Of a stretch of 7,722 nt of DNA, positions 1 through 5,945 are shown one piece after another; positions within the stretch are counted from its first letter, which is position 1; every line of letters begins with the position of its first letter. The position numbers and the translations under genes were made by a program. The notes below the pieces were generated by a model that saw only the letters and a program-made list of their open reading frames with translations, was not told the origin of the DNA and made no database searches. The stretch comes from Candidatus Kerfeldbacteria bacterium RIFOXYC2_FULL_38_9 (GTDB lineage Bacteria > Patescibacteriota > Patescibacteriia > UBA9570 > XYC2-FULL-38-9): positions 2,402-10,123 of the forward strand of contig MHKJ01000038.1 of the NCBI GenBank assembly GCA_001818355.1. The letters run 5' to 3'.

Positions 1-346
1 CTAAATCTTTTGGTTTTTGGCCGTATTTATTGTCGCCACTATTGCCGGCGGTGGCTAAAAATACGATTAAAACAATAAATCCCAAAACAGGAATTAAAGA
101 AATCAACAACCACCAACCGGTGCGATCGATGTCGTGTAAACGGCGAATGGCCGCGCCCAAGCCCGGTAATAATACAGCCAAGCTGTAAAGTCCTCCCAAA
201 ATCCCGTTGCTGTTCAAAATACTTTCAACAATACTCAAAGCAACAATAATGATCAAATTAAATAAAACAAACATCCAGTATTCTTTGCGACTAGCCCGGC
301 CGCTAAATACTGCGTACTTTTTCAGTACTTCAATATAATAATTCAT
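1..346 (-). CDS. DUF805 family inner-membrane protein, 3' end cut by window edge
   Basis: The 115 visible codons match the DUF805 (YhaH-like) family, small integral membrane proteins of unknown function. Family signatures in order: an N-terminal FSGRASRKEYW (residues 14-24); a first hydrophobic segment at about 25-44; a second at about 52-66; the motif AIRRLHDIDRTGWW (66-79), the most typical part of the family; a third hydrophobic segment at about 79-99; and the tail GNSGDNKYGQKP (101-112). Family members are usually about 110-140 residues, so little should be missing beyond the edge. The ATG at 346-344 is chosen because a strong Shine-Dalgarno sequence lies 6 nt upstream. It is transcribed divergently from lexA and has its own likely promoter. 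The family assignment is firm; the function is unknown. Confidence 0.88.
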   Translation of the reverse strand, partial: MNYYIEVLKKYAVFSGRASRKEYWMFVLFNLIIIVALSIVESILNSNGILGGLYSLAVLLPGLGAAIRRLHDIDRTGWWLLISLIPVLGFIVLIVFLATAGNSGDNKYGQKPKDL

Positions 347-352
347 TTTTTT

Positions 353-359
353 CCTCCTT
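353..359 (-). promoter_or_regulatory. Strong Shine-Dalgarno site of the DUF805 gene
   Basis: On the minus strand the sequence reads AAGGAGG, then six T/A-only bases, then ATG. This is near-perfect complementarity to the 16S rRNA tail. It fixes the start of the DUF805 gene and shows that this organism uses Shine-Dalgarno initiation. Most other genes in the window lack an equally good site and sit within 5 bp of, or overlap, the previous gene. Confidence 0.85.
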
Positions 360-381
360 AATTAATTATGCTAACATTTTA

Positions 382-410
382 ATTATACCACATTTAAACT
401 TGCTAGACCA
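382..410 (-). promoter_or_regulatory. Likely promoter of the DUF805 gene (extended -10)
   Basis: On the minus strand, TATAAT (387-382) is preceded directly by TGG, giving the extended -10 form TGnTATAAT. The hexamer 17 bp upstream, TGGTCT (410-405), matches only 3 of 6 bases of the -35 consensus. A weak -35 is common where an extended -10 is present. The start point would fall near 375, about 30 nt before the ATG. The call rests on the -10 match and its position. Confidence 0.6.
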
Positions 411-451
411 GACCTAATCTAAAATTTTTCTTTAAAAAATTTTTTTATCAG

Positions 452-460
452 TTATCCACA
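452..460 (+). promoter_or_regulatory. Perfect DnaA-box 9-mer (TTATCCACA)
   Basis: The 9-mer TTATCCACA is identical to the high-affinity DnaA box (E. coli R1 type). It lies in the lexA/DUF805 intergenic region, about 20 bp upstream of the lexA -35 hexamer. A very A/T-rich run made of A- and T-tracts (about 420-447) sits just beside it. No second good box is visible nearby, so an origin is not claimed. It could be a DnaA regulatory site for either divergent gene, or chance in an AT-rich sequence. Confidence 0.4.
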
Positions 461-479
461 ATTTATAAACTTATTCTAT

Positions 480-508
480 TTGACGTTCGGTTTTTGTTTG
501 GTTATACT
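480..508 (+). promoter_or_regulatory. lexA promoter (sigma70-like)
   Basis: The -35 hexamer TTGACG (480-485) and -10 hexamer TATACT (503-508) are separated by exactly 17 bp, each one mismatch from consensus. Transcription should start near 515, leaving a leader of about 24 nt before the lexA ATG at 539. No Shine-Dalgarno sequence is visible in that leader. The promoter is covered by the symmetric repeats at 485-533, as expected for an autorepressed gene. Confidence 0.8.
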
Positions 509-533
509 ACAGATAACCGAACATTAACCGAAT
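485..533. promoter_or_regulatory. Predicted LexA operator: two direct-repeat boxes in mirror arrangement
   Basis: Four related half-sites are present: GTTC (485-488), GTTT (496-499), GAAC (519-522) and GAAT (530-533). Each pair is spaced by 7 bp (11-bp period, one helical turn), and all four are mirror-symmetric about base 509. The two 21-bp arms (485-505 and the complement of 513-533) agree at 17 of 21 positions, with a 7-bp centre (506-512). Each arm contains TTCGGTT or a one-base variant twice. The GTTC-N7-GTTC pattern is the form known for alphaproteobacterial LexA boxes. The element starts at the last base of the -35, covers the -10 and spans the predicted start point, so binding would block transcription. 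Binding by LexA is inferred from position and pattern. Confidence 0.72.
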
Positions 534-538
534 AACTT

Positions 539-1162
539 ATGAGCAAAATTTTACCAAAAAAGAAACAGCTTGTCCTTAATTTTCTAAAAAAATTCATTAT
601 TGAACATGGCTATGCTCCTACTTTAGGCGATATTGCCGCTCACTTCAAACTCTCCTCTAATGCTACCGTGCACGAACATTTAGAATATTTGGAAAAACAT
701 GGTTTCATCAAAAAAACCGATGGTGAAATTGAGGTTACTCCGCCCAGCCAAAAAAGTTTTGAAGAAGCATATTTAGAAGGCTCGTCTTTCAGTTTGCCAA
801 TTGCCGGCTTGATTACAGCCGGTTCTCCTATTGAAGCAGTTGAAGACATGTCCGAAACCTTAACCGTACCCGCCAGTCTAGCTAAGCGTCAAGACGCCTA
901 TGTGCTAAAAGTAAAGGGAGACTCTATGATTGAAAGTTTTATTGATGATGGAGATTTTGTCATTATTAACAAACAAGAATATGCCAACGACGGCGATATT
1001 GTCGTTGCTCTTTTAGAAGACGGCACGGCCACGTTAAAAGAATTTCATCAAGAACGCAATTACATTCGTTTACAACCAAGAAATCCCAAATATAACCCCA
1101 TCAAAACAAAAAACGTCATCATTCAAGGCAAAGTGGTGGGTATTATTCGTCAATTTAACTAA
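539..1162 (+). CDS. lexA: LexA repressor, self-cleaving SOS regulator (peptidase S24)
   Basis: LexA represses DNA-damage genes and cleaves itself when activated RecA filaments form. The 207 residues match the family's usual length. Residues 1-65 form a winged helix-turn-helix, with the recognition-helix region SSNATVHEHLEYLEKHG (39-55) close to the Firmicutes form. The cleavage site is the Ala94-Gly95 bond in GLITAGSPIEA. The S24 catalytic domain follows, with Ser129 in KGDSMI as nucleophile and Lys167 in TATLKEF as general base. All residues needed for autocleavage are present. The ATG at 539 follows a consensus-like promoter and a predicted operator, so autoregulation is likely. The stop codon overlaps the stop of the convergent exonuclease gene. 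RecA is not in this window. Confidence 0.97.
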   Translation: MSKILPKKKQLVLNFLKKFIIEHGYAPTLGDIAAHFKLSSNATVHEHLEYLEKHGFIKKTDGEIEVTPPSQKSFEEAYLEGSSFSLPIAGLITAGSPIEAVEDMSETLTVPASLAKRQDAYVLKVKGDSMIESFIDDGDFVIINKQEYANDGDIVVALLEDGTATLKEFHQERNYIRLQPRNPKYNPIKTKNVIIQGKVVGIIRQFN

Positions 1163-1965
1163 AACAGACTCTCTTGGTGAGCAAAAGTATTGCCGGTTTC
1201 TTCAATTTTCCAAACTTTAGAAACTAAAAATTTTGTTTTGTTGTTTTTCTTGTAACAATAAGCCTCGAAACTACGTTCATTTTCCATATTTAAAATTTCA
1301 ATGCGACGCGGCACAATTTCCGCATGATTATTTTCATCTATTTCAAAATATTCTATATCTAATTGTTGGTGTTTTTTAAAAGCCTCTTGCAATTGCGCTA
1401 AAATTGTCGGCTGTTTAGCCCAAGAAATATCAATAGGTACTTTTTCTCCTCCGGAGTGATAATACAACTTTCCCTGGCGCAGACCAAATTCATAAACATC
1501 GCGCGTAATACGCACATCTTCCAAACAATATTTAGCTAAAGATTCCAAATCTCCTTCCCGATACCACCGAATGGCATCCAAACCATCGCCGGATTTACCG
1601 GAAAAAATAGTAGCTTGCGCCACCGAATCCAATTTTAAACGATGTCCCAACGTTTTCTCAATTTCTTTTAAAATATCCAAGTGCGGCAGAAGACTTAAAT
1701 TTAGTTTGGAAAAATAAGGCTGCATAACCGGTACATCAAAATGCAAAGAATTAAACCCGATTAACAACGGCCGCTCCGCCAGCAGAATTTTTTCCAAAAC
1801 AGGCAGATCTTTCTCAAAAAAACCAAACATTTTCTGTTGTGCATAAGAATATACTCCCACATAAGAAATCCCCAATTTATCAAAATGATCGCGACCGCCC
1901 ACTTCATCAAAAGTTTTCTTGGTTTCCACATCAAAAACTATAATATTTTTTTCCGTATTTTGCAT
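1159..1965 (-). CDS. DEDDy-type 3'-5' exonuclease (RNase H-like fold) with a C-terminal WYL-like domain
   Basis: Residues 7-165 carry the three exonuclease motifs of the DEDDy group: FDVET (Asp12, Glu14), GFNSLHFDVPV (Asp77) and YCLEDVRITRDVYEFG (Tyr146, Asp150). HLDILKEIEKTLGHRLKLDSVAQ (96-117 region) is typical of the predicted YprB-like 3'-5' exonucleases. The enzyme should remove nucleotides from DNA or RNA 3' ends using two metal ions. Residues about 188-257 (IEYFEID, VPRRIEIL, RSFEAYC, KFLVSKVWKIEE) follow the pattern of a WYL domain, a ligand- or nucleic-acid-binding SH3-like module; this second assignment is less certain. It is the last gene of the minus-strand train, 51 bp after the RecB-like nuclease, and its stop overlaps that of lexA. 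DNA repair is the likely setting; whether the substrate is DNA or RNA is not visible. Confidence 0.85.
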   Translation of the reverse strand: MQNTEKNIIVFDVETKKTFDEVGGRDHFDKLGISYVGVYSYAQQKMFGFFEKDLPVLEKILLAERPLLIGFNSLHFDVPVMQPYFSKLNLSLLPHLDILKEIEKTLGHRLKLDSVAQATIFSGKSGDGLDAIRWYREGDLESLAKYCLEDVRITRDVYEFGLRQGKLYYHSGGEKVPIDISWAKQPTILAQLQEAFKKHQQLDIEYFEIDENNHAEIVPRRIEILNMENERSFEAYCYKKNNKTKFLVSKVWKIEETGNTFAHQESLF

Positions 1966-1971
1966 AAACTA

Positions 1972-1980
1972 AATATAACA
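1972..1980 (-). promoter_or_regulatory. Possible extended -10 element for the exonuclease gene
   Basis: On the minus strand TGTTATATT fits an extended -10 (TGn followed by TATATT, 1977-1972). The 51-bp gap here is the largest gap inside the minus-strand train. The start point would fall at or next to the ATG (1965), which would give a leaderless mRNA; no Shine-Dalgarno sequence is seen before this ATG. There is no recognisable -35, and such matches are frequent in AT-rich DNA. Confidence 0.35.
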
Positions 1981-2016
1981 CACTTTTTTAATAGCGAGTA
2001 TCCTGCGCCAAAACTA

Positions 2017-2772
2017 TTATTTATCCTTGTCAATCATCAACCGCACCTCGGCTTTAGCCGGACAAATTTCCAAAAAATCGCAATTTTTGCAATATTTATT
2101 CGGTGTGGGACAAAACTCTTTTTCCTTCTTAATCGCTTCCACTTGTTCTTTTACTTGCGGCACCGCCTCTTCTGCTTGGTCTTGAGAAATCTCTATGGTG
2201 TGCCAATCCCACGTAGGCAAAAATAAATAACTGGCACGGGTAACCGGTTTTTTTTGATTGGCGGAAACTATCAGCGCGTATAGCACCAACTGAGTTTCTA
2301 ACACTTCTTCTTTATTATATTTTCCGGTTTTATAATCAATAACGTGTAAACTGCCGTCTGCTAGCAAATCCGCGCGGTCAATGCGGCCTAAAATTTTAAG
2401 CTCCGGATCAATTTCCACATCATAATAATCCTCCAACATCACCGGCGTAATTTCCAAATCCATCCGGTGCACGAATAAACGCAACATCTGTAGGGCTTTT
2501 ACGCCCCACTTGGCCTCTTCTTCGCGGTTGATAAAACCCTCTCTGTTTTCTTTCCATCGTTTGCGTAAAATTTTTTCTAGCTGTGCAAAATTACGATCTG
2601 GAATTTCCAGCTGTTCATAAAAATCCTTCAAAGCATTATGCACGTGCGCACCCATAGTTAAATAAGGCTTGGGGGTTTTGTATTCTTTAGCCAAAAAATC
2701 AATATAAGTAAACTTATATTGCTGTGGACAGTTGGCAAACATATTCAGCTTAAAGGGAGAAGCTCTGAACAT
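2017..2772 (-). CDS. RecB/Cas4-type PD-(D/E)XK nuclease with Fe-S cluster cysteines
   Basis: The 251 residues form a stand-alone RecB-family nuclease. Catalytic motifs in order: His45 in GAHVHNALKDFY; Asp132 in GRIDRADLL; Asp146 and Lys148 in VIDYKTGK; and the QxxxY motif with Gln161 and Tyr165. One cysteine at the N-terminus (Cys15 in NCPQQYKF) and three at the C-terminus (Cys228, Cys231, Cys237) have the spacing of the 4Fe-4S cluster that pins the fold in AddB and Cas4 nucleases; Cys221 is an extra one. The start is supported because the conserved N-terminal SPFKLN and CPQQYKF blocks lie directly after it. It begins 5 bp after the DUF1704 gene and is followed by a 3'-5' exonuclease. It probably degrades or processes DNA ends. 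No cas genes or repeats are present, so it should not be called Cas4. Confidence 0.88.
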   Translation of the reverse strand: MFRASPFKLNMFANCPQQYKFTYIDFLAKEYKTPKPYLTMGAHVHNALKDFYEQLEIPDRNFAQLEKILRKRWKENREGFINREEEAKWGVKALQMLRLFVHRMDLEITPVMLEDYYDVEIDPELKILGRIDRADLLADGSLHVIDYKTGKYNKEEVLETQLVLYALIVSANQKKPVTRASYLFLPTWDWHTIEISQDQAEEAVPQVKEQVEAIKKEKEFCPTPNKYCKNCDFLEICPAKAEVRLMIDKDK

Positions 2773-2777
2773 AAAAA

Positions 2778-4106
2778 TTATTTTATCCCCAGTTGATCTA
2801 AAATATAGCGATGCGATTTATCCATAGGATTATATTTTCCAGCATCAAGCCGGTGAATTTCTTGAGGATTTTTTTGTAAAAAATTCCACATATGAACACT
2901 GCCCTCGCGATAAGCTAAATCTTTTGTTAATACAACACCTCTAGTAGAACAATCTGTGCCTCTGAAAATACGCACACAATTTTGCCAAGCTCTTTCCTGA
3001 GATTTTTCTAATGCAACTTCATGAGACATCTTGATATTTACAAGGTAATCAAAATAATGATAATTTTTCATTATTTCAAAAACTTCTCTAAAATTTCTTT
3101 TTGTACCATCTAGGCCAATTGCTAAACAAATAGCAAAATGCAAGGCTATCAATTTAGAGTTGTTGTGTTCTCCCATAATACAATGCTCTCGCATCACCGC
3201 CAAACCCTCTTCTGCTTTTAAATAACCCGCCAAACCGCTACTTAATAAAAGCAGGGGTGACTGTAAACCATTACAAAATCTTAAAATGTGGGTTAAAACC
3301 TCATGAATTATCACAACATACAAATAACTCGCGTCTACACAACGATTATGAGGAATAACAATAATTTTTTTCTCGTGATTAACATTAATATTATCGCTGG
3401 CTCCTTTATTGATAATTACTCCCCACCCTTTGATGCCAAATTTTTTTAAGGCCAAAATCAAAACTTTTTTAATTTCTTGAGCTTCATATATCCGCTCTTC
3501 TTGTAATAATTGTTGAAATTCTCCTTGGGTTTTCTGATAAATATTTTCTAAAATTTTATCTTTTACCTCCTTTTTATATACATTTTTATTCTTTTTATTC
3601 TTTATCAATTTTAACATCTTTTCTAAAGAATTTTCTAATTTTTTTGCAACTAAAACCCTTTCCTTTTTTGAACTTTTTTTACCTGTAGTGATACTGTTCC
3701 GGATAAAAATCAAGTCTTGATAAAAAATATTAATATCCGGAGCGCCAAACGCCTTGATGGAATAATATAAATAACTATCCATTTTTTTAAGAAAAGCTTG
3801 ATGAAGAAGATTGGCAACCGTTATATTATGCTTGATACAACCCCAATAAGCCTCCCTAACTATTTGATTTTTCTCTTTTTTTTGAATATCTTTCCAAAGC
3901 TTTTCCAAAGCCATCACCACTTCCCGGATCGAGACATCGGAAAGTTTATAATAATTGAAACTAGGATTTTTAATTTTATTTTGAAAAAACAATTTTTTCT
4001 GTTTCTCAAACTGTTTGAATTCTGCATCAAAACATAAAACAACACCATACTTATTAAATTTTTCTAACCGTGAAAACCAATTTATATCTAATTTTTTTTT
4101 GTTCAT
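2778..4106 (-). CDS. DUF1704 / MATCAP-family zinc metallocarboxypeptidase-like protein
   Basis: The C-terminal half matches DUF1704, whose eukaryotic members (MATCAP/TMCP) remove C-terminal tyrosine or glutamate from tubulin, and whose bacterial members are often named QEGLA-motif proteins. The zinc motif is HEVLTH (His268, Glu269, His273), followed by RFCNG (276-280) and GLAGYLKAEEGLAV (291-304). The EEGLA block is the local form of QEGLA and likely supplies the third zinc ligand (Glu299 or Glu300). The N-terminus has KYGVVLCFDAEF (19-30). Residues about 142-184 are lysine-rich and low in complexity, encoded by very AT-rich DNA, and look like a lineage-specific insertion or linker. No signal peptide or membrane segment is seen, so the protein should be cytoplasmic. 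Its ATG overlaps the LCP stop (ATGA), implying coupled translation. A peptidase acting on a peptide made by the neighbouring ligase is plausible but unproven. Confidence 0.85.
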   Translation of the reverse strand: MNKKKLDINWFSRLEKFNKYGVVLCFDAEFKQFEKQKKLFFQNKIKNPSFNYYKLSDVSIREVVMALEKLWKDIQKKEKNQIVREAYWGCIKHNITVANLLHQAFLKKMDSYLYYSIKAFGAPDINIFYQDLIFIRNSITTGKKSSKKERVLVAKKLENSLEKMLKLIKNKKNKNVYKKEVKDKILENIYQKTQGEFQQLLQEERIYEAQEIKKVLILALKKFGIKGWGVIINKGASDNINVNHEKKIIVIPHNRCVDASYLYVVIIHEVLTHILRFCNGLQSPLLLLSSGLAGYLKAEEGLAVMREHCIMGEHNNSKLIALHFAICLAIGLDGTKRNFREVFEIMKNYHYFDYLVNIKMSHEVALEKSQERAWQNCVRIFRGTDCSTRGVVLTKDLAYREGSVHMWNFLQKNPQEIHRLDAGKYNPMDKSHRYILDQLGIK

Positions 4107-4984
4107 CTAAAATTTTTGTCAACCAAATTTTTGATGGCTTCTTCGTCTGCCACCCAATAATAAAGCTCTTTGCCGAAATCCGGAGTGTAAATATAATCGC
4201 TTTGCCCTGGTAAAGACTCTTGATCCATGCCGGCAATGGACACACTGCCTTTGCGCGCAATAAGTGCACCAATTAAAAAACGAACGACCTTAACTTTTTT
4301 GTAATGCAAGCGCGCTTGAGCTGAATCTGTAAAATAATTTAAAAGCTGTTGAGCTTGAGCGGGTTTTTTAATTTTATTAAACAGGCCTTGAAATACCTGA
4401 CGCTCGTCCGCTTGGCGATTAAAATCCGAACGGCCACCGGTAAAACGATCGCGAATAACCGTTAGCGCTTCTTCTCCGGAAATGGTTTTACCGGTTAGTG
4501 CCGAGGTGTCTACACCGTTAAACTGCTCTCCGGTATCTGCGCGCTGTTCTATGGCAACCCCGCCTAAAGCGTCTACCAGTTCAGCAAAACTCTGAAAGGT
4601 AACCTCGACTGTTGCGTCAATTTCAATATCAAGCAAATTTTCGACTTCTTTTTTAGTTAAATCAATATTACCCAATTCTTTGCCGTCATCAGGACGATCG
4701 CCCAGGGCGTAAAAATGGGTCATCTTTTGCAAACCCCATTCCGCGTCTTCCACTTTGGTATCGCGCGGTATGCTTAACATAAAAGGATTTTTATCTCCTT
4801 GTTTGGGAATGGACAAAACAAACATCACATCTGAACGTGCTCGTTCACTGCCTCTTTGATCCGAGCCTACCACCAAAACATTATAACGATTGGGACTAGT
4901 GACATAAAAGAAAAAAATACAACCAATAATTAAAATAACACCCGTAATCCCGAAACCAAAAATAAATGCGCTTAATCTTTTCAT
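4103..4984 (-). CDS. LytR-CpsA-Psr (LCP) family cell-wall glycopolymer transferase
   Basis: LCP enzymes move polyprenyl-phosphate-linked glycopolymers onto peptidoglycan or a related acceptor outside the membrane. There is one N-terminal membrane segment (about residues 6-28) and then the extracytoplasmic LCP domain. Family motifs: NVLVVGSDQRG (35-45, Asp42), RSDVMFVLSI (50-59, Arg50 and Asp52), FMLSIPRDTKV (68-78, Arg74 and Asp75), FAELVDALGGV (133-143) and RDRFTGGRSDFNRQADERQ (178-196, with Asp187, Arg190 and Arg195). At 293 residues it is a minimal member without a C-terminal LytR_C domain. Both ends use ATGA overlaps, with the ATP-grasp gene upstream and DUF1704 downstream, so these three genes form one translationally coupled block. 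Its GC content is clearly higher than that of both neighbours. Acceptor and polymer are unknown. Confidence 0.93.
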   Translation of the reverse strand: MKRLSAFIFGFGITGVILIIGCIFFFYVTSPNRYNVLVVGSDQRGSERARSDVMFVLSIPKQGDKNPFMLSIPRDTKVEDAEWGLQKMTHFYALGDRPDDGKELGNIDLTKKEVENLLDIEIDATVEVTFQSFAELVDALGGVAIEQRADTGEQFNGVDTSALTGKTISGEEALTVIRDRFTGGRSDFNRQADERQVFQGLFNKIKKPAQAQQLLNYFTDSAQARLHYKKVKVVRFLIGALIARKGSVSIAGMDQESLPGQSDYIYTPDFGKELYYWVADEEAIKNLVDKNFR

Positions 4985-5940
4985 TTTTTATTTTTATAAA
5001 CGATTGAAGAGAGATAATCTAAATAACCATATTGAATTTGCGATTCTAAAGCAAAAAATTCAGCCGGCAGAGAAATCATGGATTTAGAATTAAGTTCAAT
5101 TAGGAGGGGTTTTTGGTTTTTAAAAAAGAAATCAGCTGAATAAATTTTGTATGGAAAAATTACAAGTTTTCTTTCTATAATTTTTAAAACTCTTTTAATT
5201 GCCTGAGGGATTTTATTAAGTGGTACAGGAATTATCGATCCGCCTTGAGAAACGTTGCATAATTTTGTACCAGGAGCAGCAGTACGAATAAAAGAAGCAA
5301 TTAGTTTTGTACCGGTGATAATAACTCTAAAATCATGCACACCCTTATAAATTCCCGGTACCCCCTTAGAAGAGTCTAAAAATTCTTCAACTACAGTTCT
5401 TCCTAAAATTTTAGTTTTTGTTGCCTTGTATTTGGTCAATATTTTAATACCGTAACCGCCCGCACCAAACCTAGGCTTTAATACAACTTTCGATGATTTA
5501 ATTTTTGGTAAAACTAATTTTAATTCATCATTGTTATGAACAGTAAAATAATTAACGGTCATATCTGAAAACATCATGTTGGTCATTAATTTATCATCAA
5601 CTAATAATTGCAAGTCAAGGGGGGTGGTGGTAATAAAATTTGACAATATTTCTCTCTTTTTTTCAATATTTTTATCATTAAGAAATGCCCAATCCATAAT
5701 AATGTCTGGTTTAATGCTATTTTTAAGCTTGATCCATACATTATCTTTATATGTCCAAGCCTTATTAAAAGTCCCTGTCTTATACCAATTCAGGTTAGCT
5801 CTAAAAATTTCTAATCCATACTCTTTACACGCCCGAGTATAAAAAAATTCATAGGCTTCTCGTTGAGAATTTTTTATACCTGGCAGTCGTTTATTCCAGT
5901 CATTGTCTTCGTTGAGCATTAATATTTTTTTTAATTTCAT
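4981..5940 (-). CDS. ATP-grasp ligase, RimK/glutathione-synthetase-like
   Basis: ATP-grasp ligases activate a carboxylate as an acyl phosphate and join it to an amine or thiol. Visible motifs: DDKLMTNMMF (115-124, start of the ATP-grasp region); VVLKPRFGAGGYGI (152-165) with Lys155 and the glycine-rich loop; VVEEFLDS (183-190) with the adenine-contacting glutamates; HDFRVIITG (202-210); the arginine block FIRTAAPGT (217-225); NVSQGG (229-234); and YSADFFF followed by LLIELNSKS (268-287), giving Asp270, Glu282 and Asn284 for magnesium. All catalytic positions look intact. Residues 1-110 form a divergent substrate-side domain. The gene starts 5 bp after xseB and its TGA overlaps the LCP start codon. 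Neighbouring FemAB/GNAT-like and DUF1704 genes suggest a peptide or amino-acid substrate; this is inference. Confidence 0.88.
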   Translation of the reverse strand: MKLKKILMLNEDNDWNKRLPGIKNSQREAYEFFYTRACKEYGLEIFRANLNWYKTGTFNKAWTYKDNVWIKLKNSIKPDIIMDWAFLNDKNIEKKREILSNFITTTPLDLQLLVDDKLMTNMMFSDMTVNYFTVHNNDELKLVLPKIKSSKVVLKPRFGAGGYGIKILTKYKATKTKILGRTVVEEFLDSSKGVPGIYKGVHDFRVIITGTKLIASFIRTAAPGTKLCNVSQGGSIIPVPLNKIPQAIKRVLKIIERKLVIFPYKIYSADFFFKNQKPLLIELNSKSMISLPAEFFALESQIQYGYLDYLSSIVYKNKK

Positions 5941-5945
5941 AATAT

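Noticed and set aside
347..538. Chromosomal replication origin
   Set aside because: There is only one exact DnaA box, no dnaA or dnaN nearby, and the repeats at 485-533 are better explained as the LexA operator.
640..849. Minus-strand open frame of 69 codons inside lexA
   Set aside because: It is fully antisense to a clear LexA coding sequence, with no recognisable domain and no ribosome binding site.
1981..2012. Intrinsic terminator between the RecB-like nuclease and the exonuclease
   Set aside because: Only a five-pair stem with a bulge can be drawn on the minus strand (about 1994-2008), and it is followed by an A-rich run rather than a T-run.
1837..2226. Plus-strand open frame of 129 codons
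   Set aside because: It is antisense to the exonuclease and RecB-like genes. The translation is rich in Phe, Ile and Leu because it reads the complement of Lys/Glu-rich codons.
2017..2772. Cas4 of a CRISPR system
   Set aside because: The fold and Fe-S cysteines match both Cas4 and other RecB-type nucleases, but there are no repeats, spacers or other cas genes in the window.
3798..4037. Plus-strand open frame of 79 codons
   Set aside because: It is antisense to the DUF1704 gene, with the same compositional artefact and no domain.
4054..4272. Minus-strand open frame of 72 codons over the LCP/DUF1704 junction
   Set aside because: It is an out-of-frame reading of two well-supported genes that are joined by an ATGA overlap.
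5576..5842. Plus-strand open frame of 88 codons
   Set aside because: It is antisense to the ATP-grasp gene and shows no family features.
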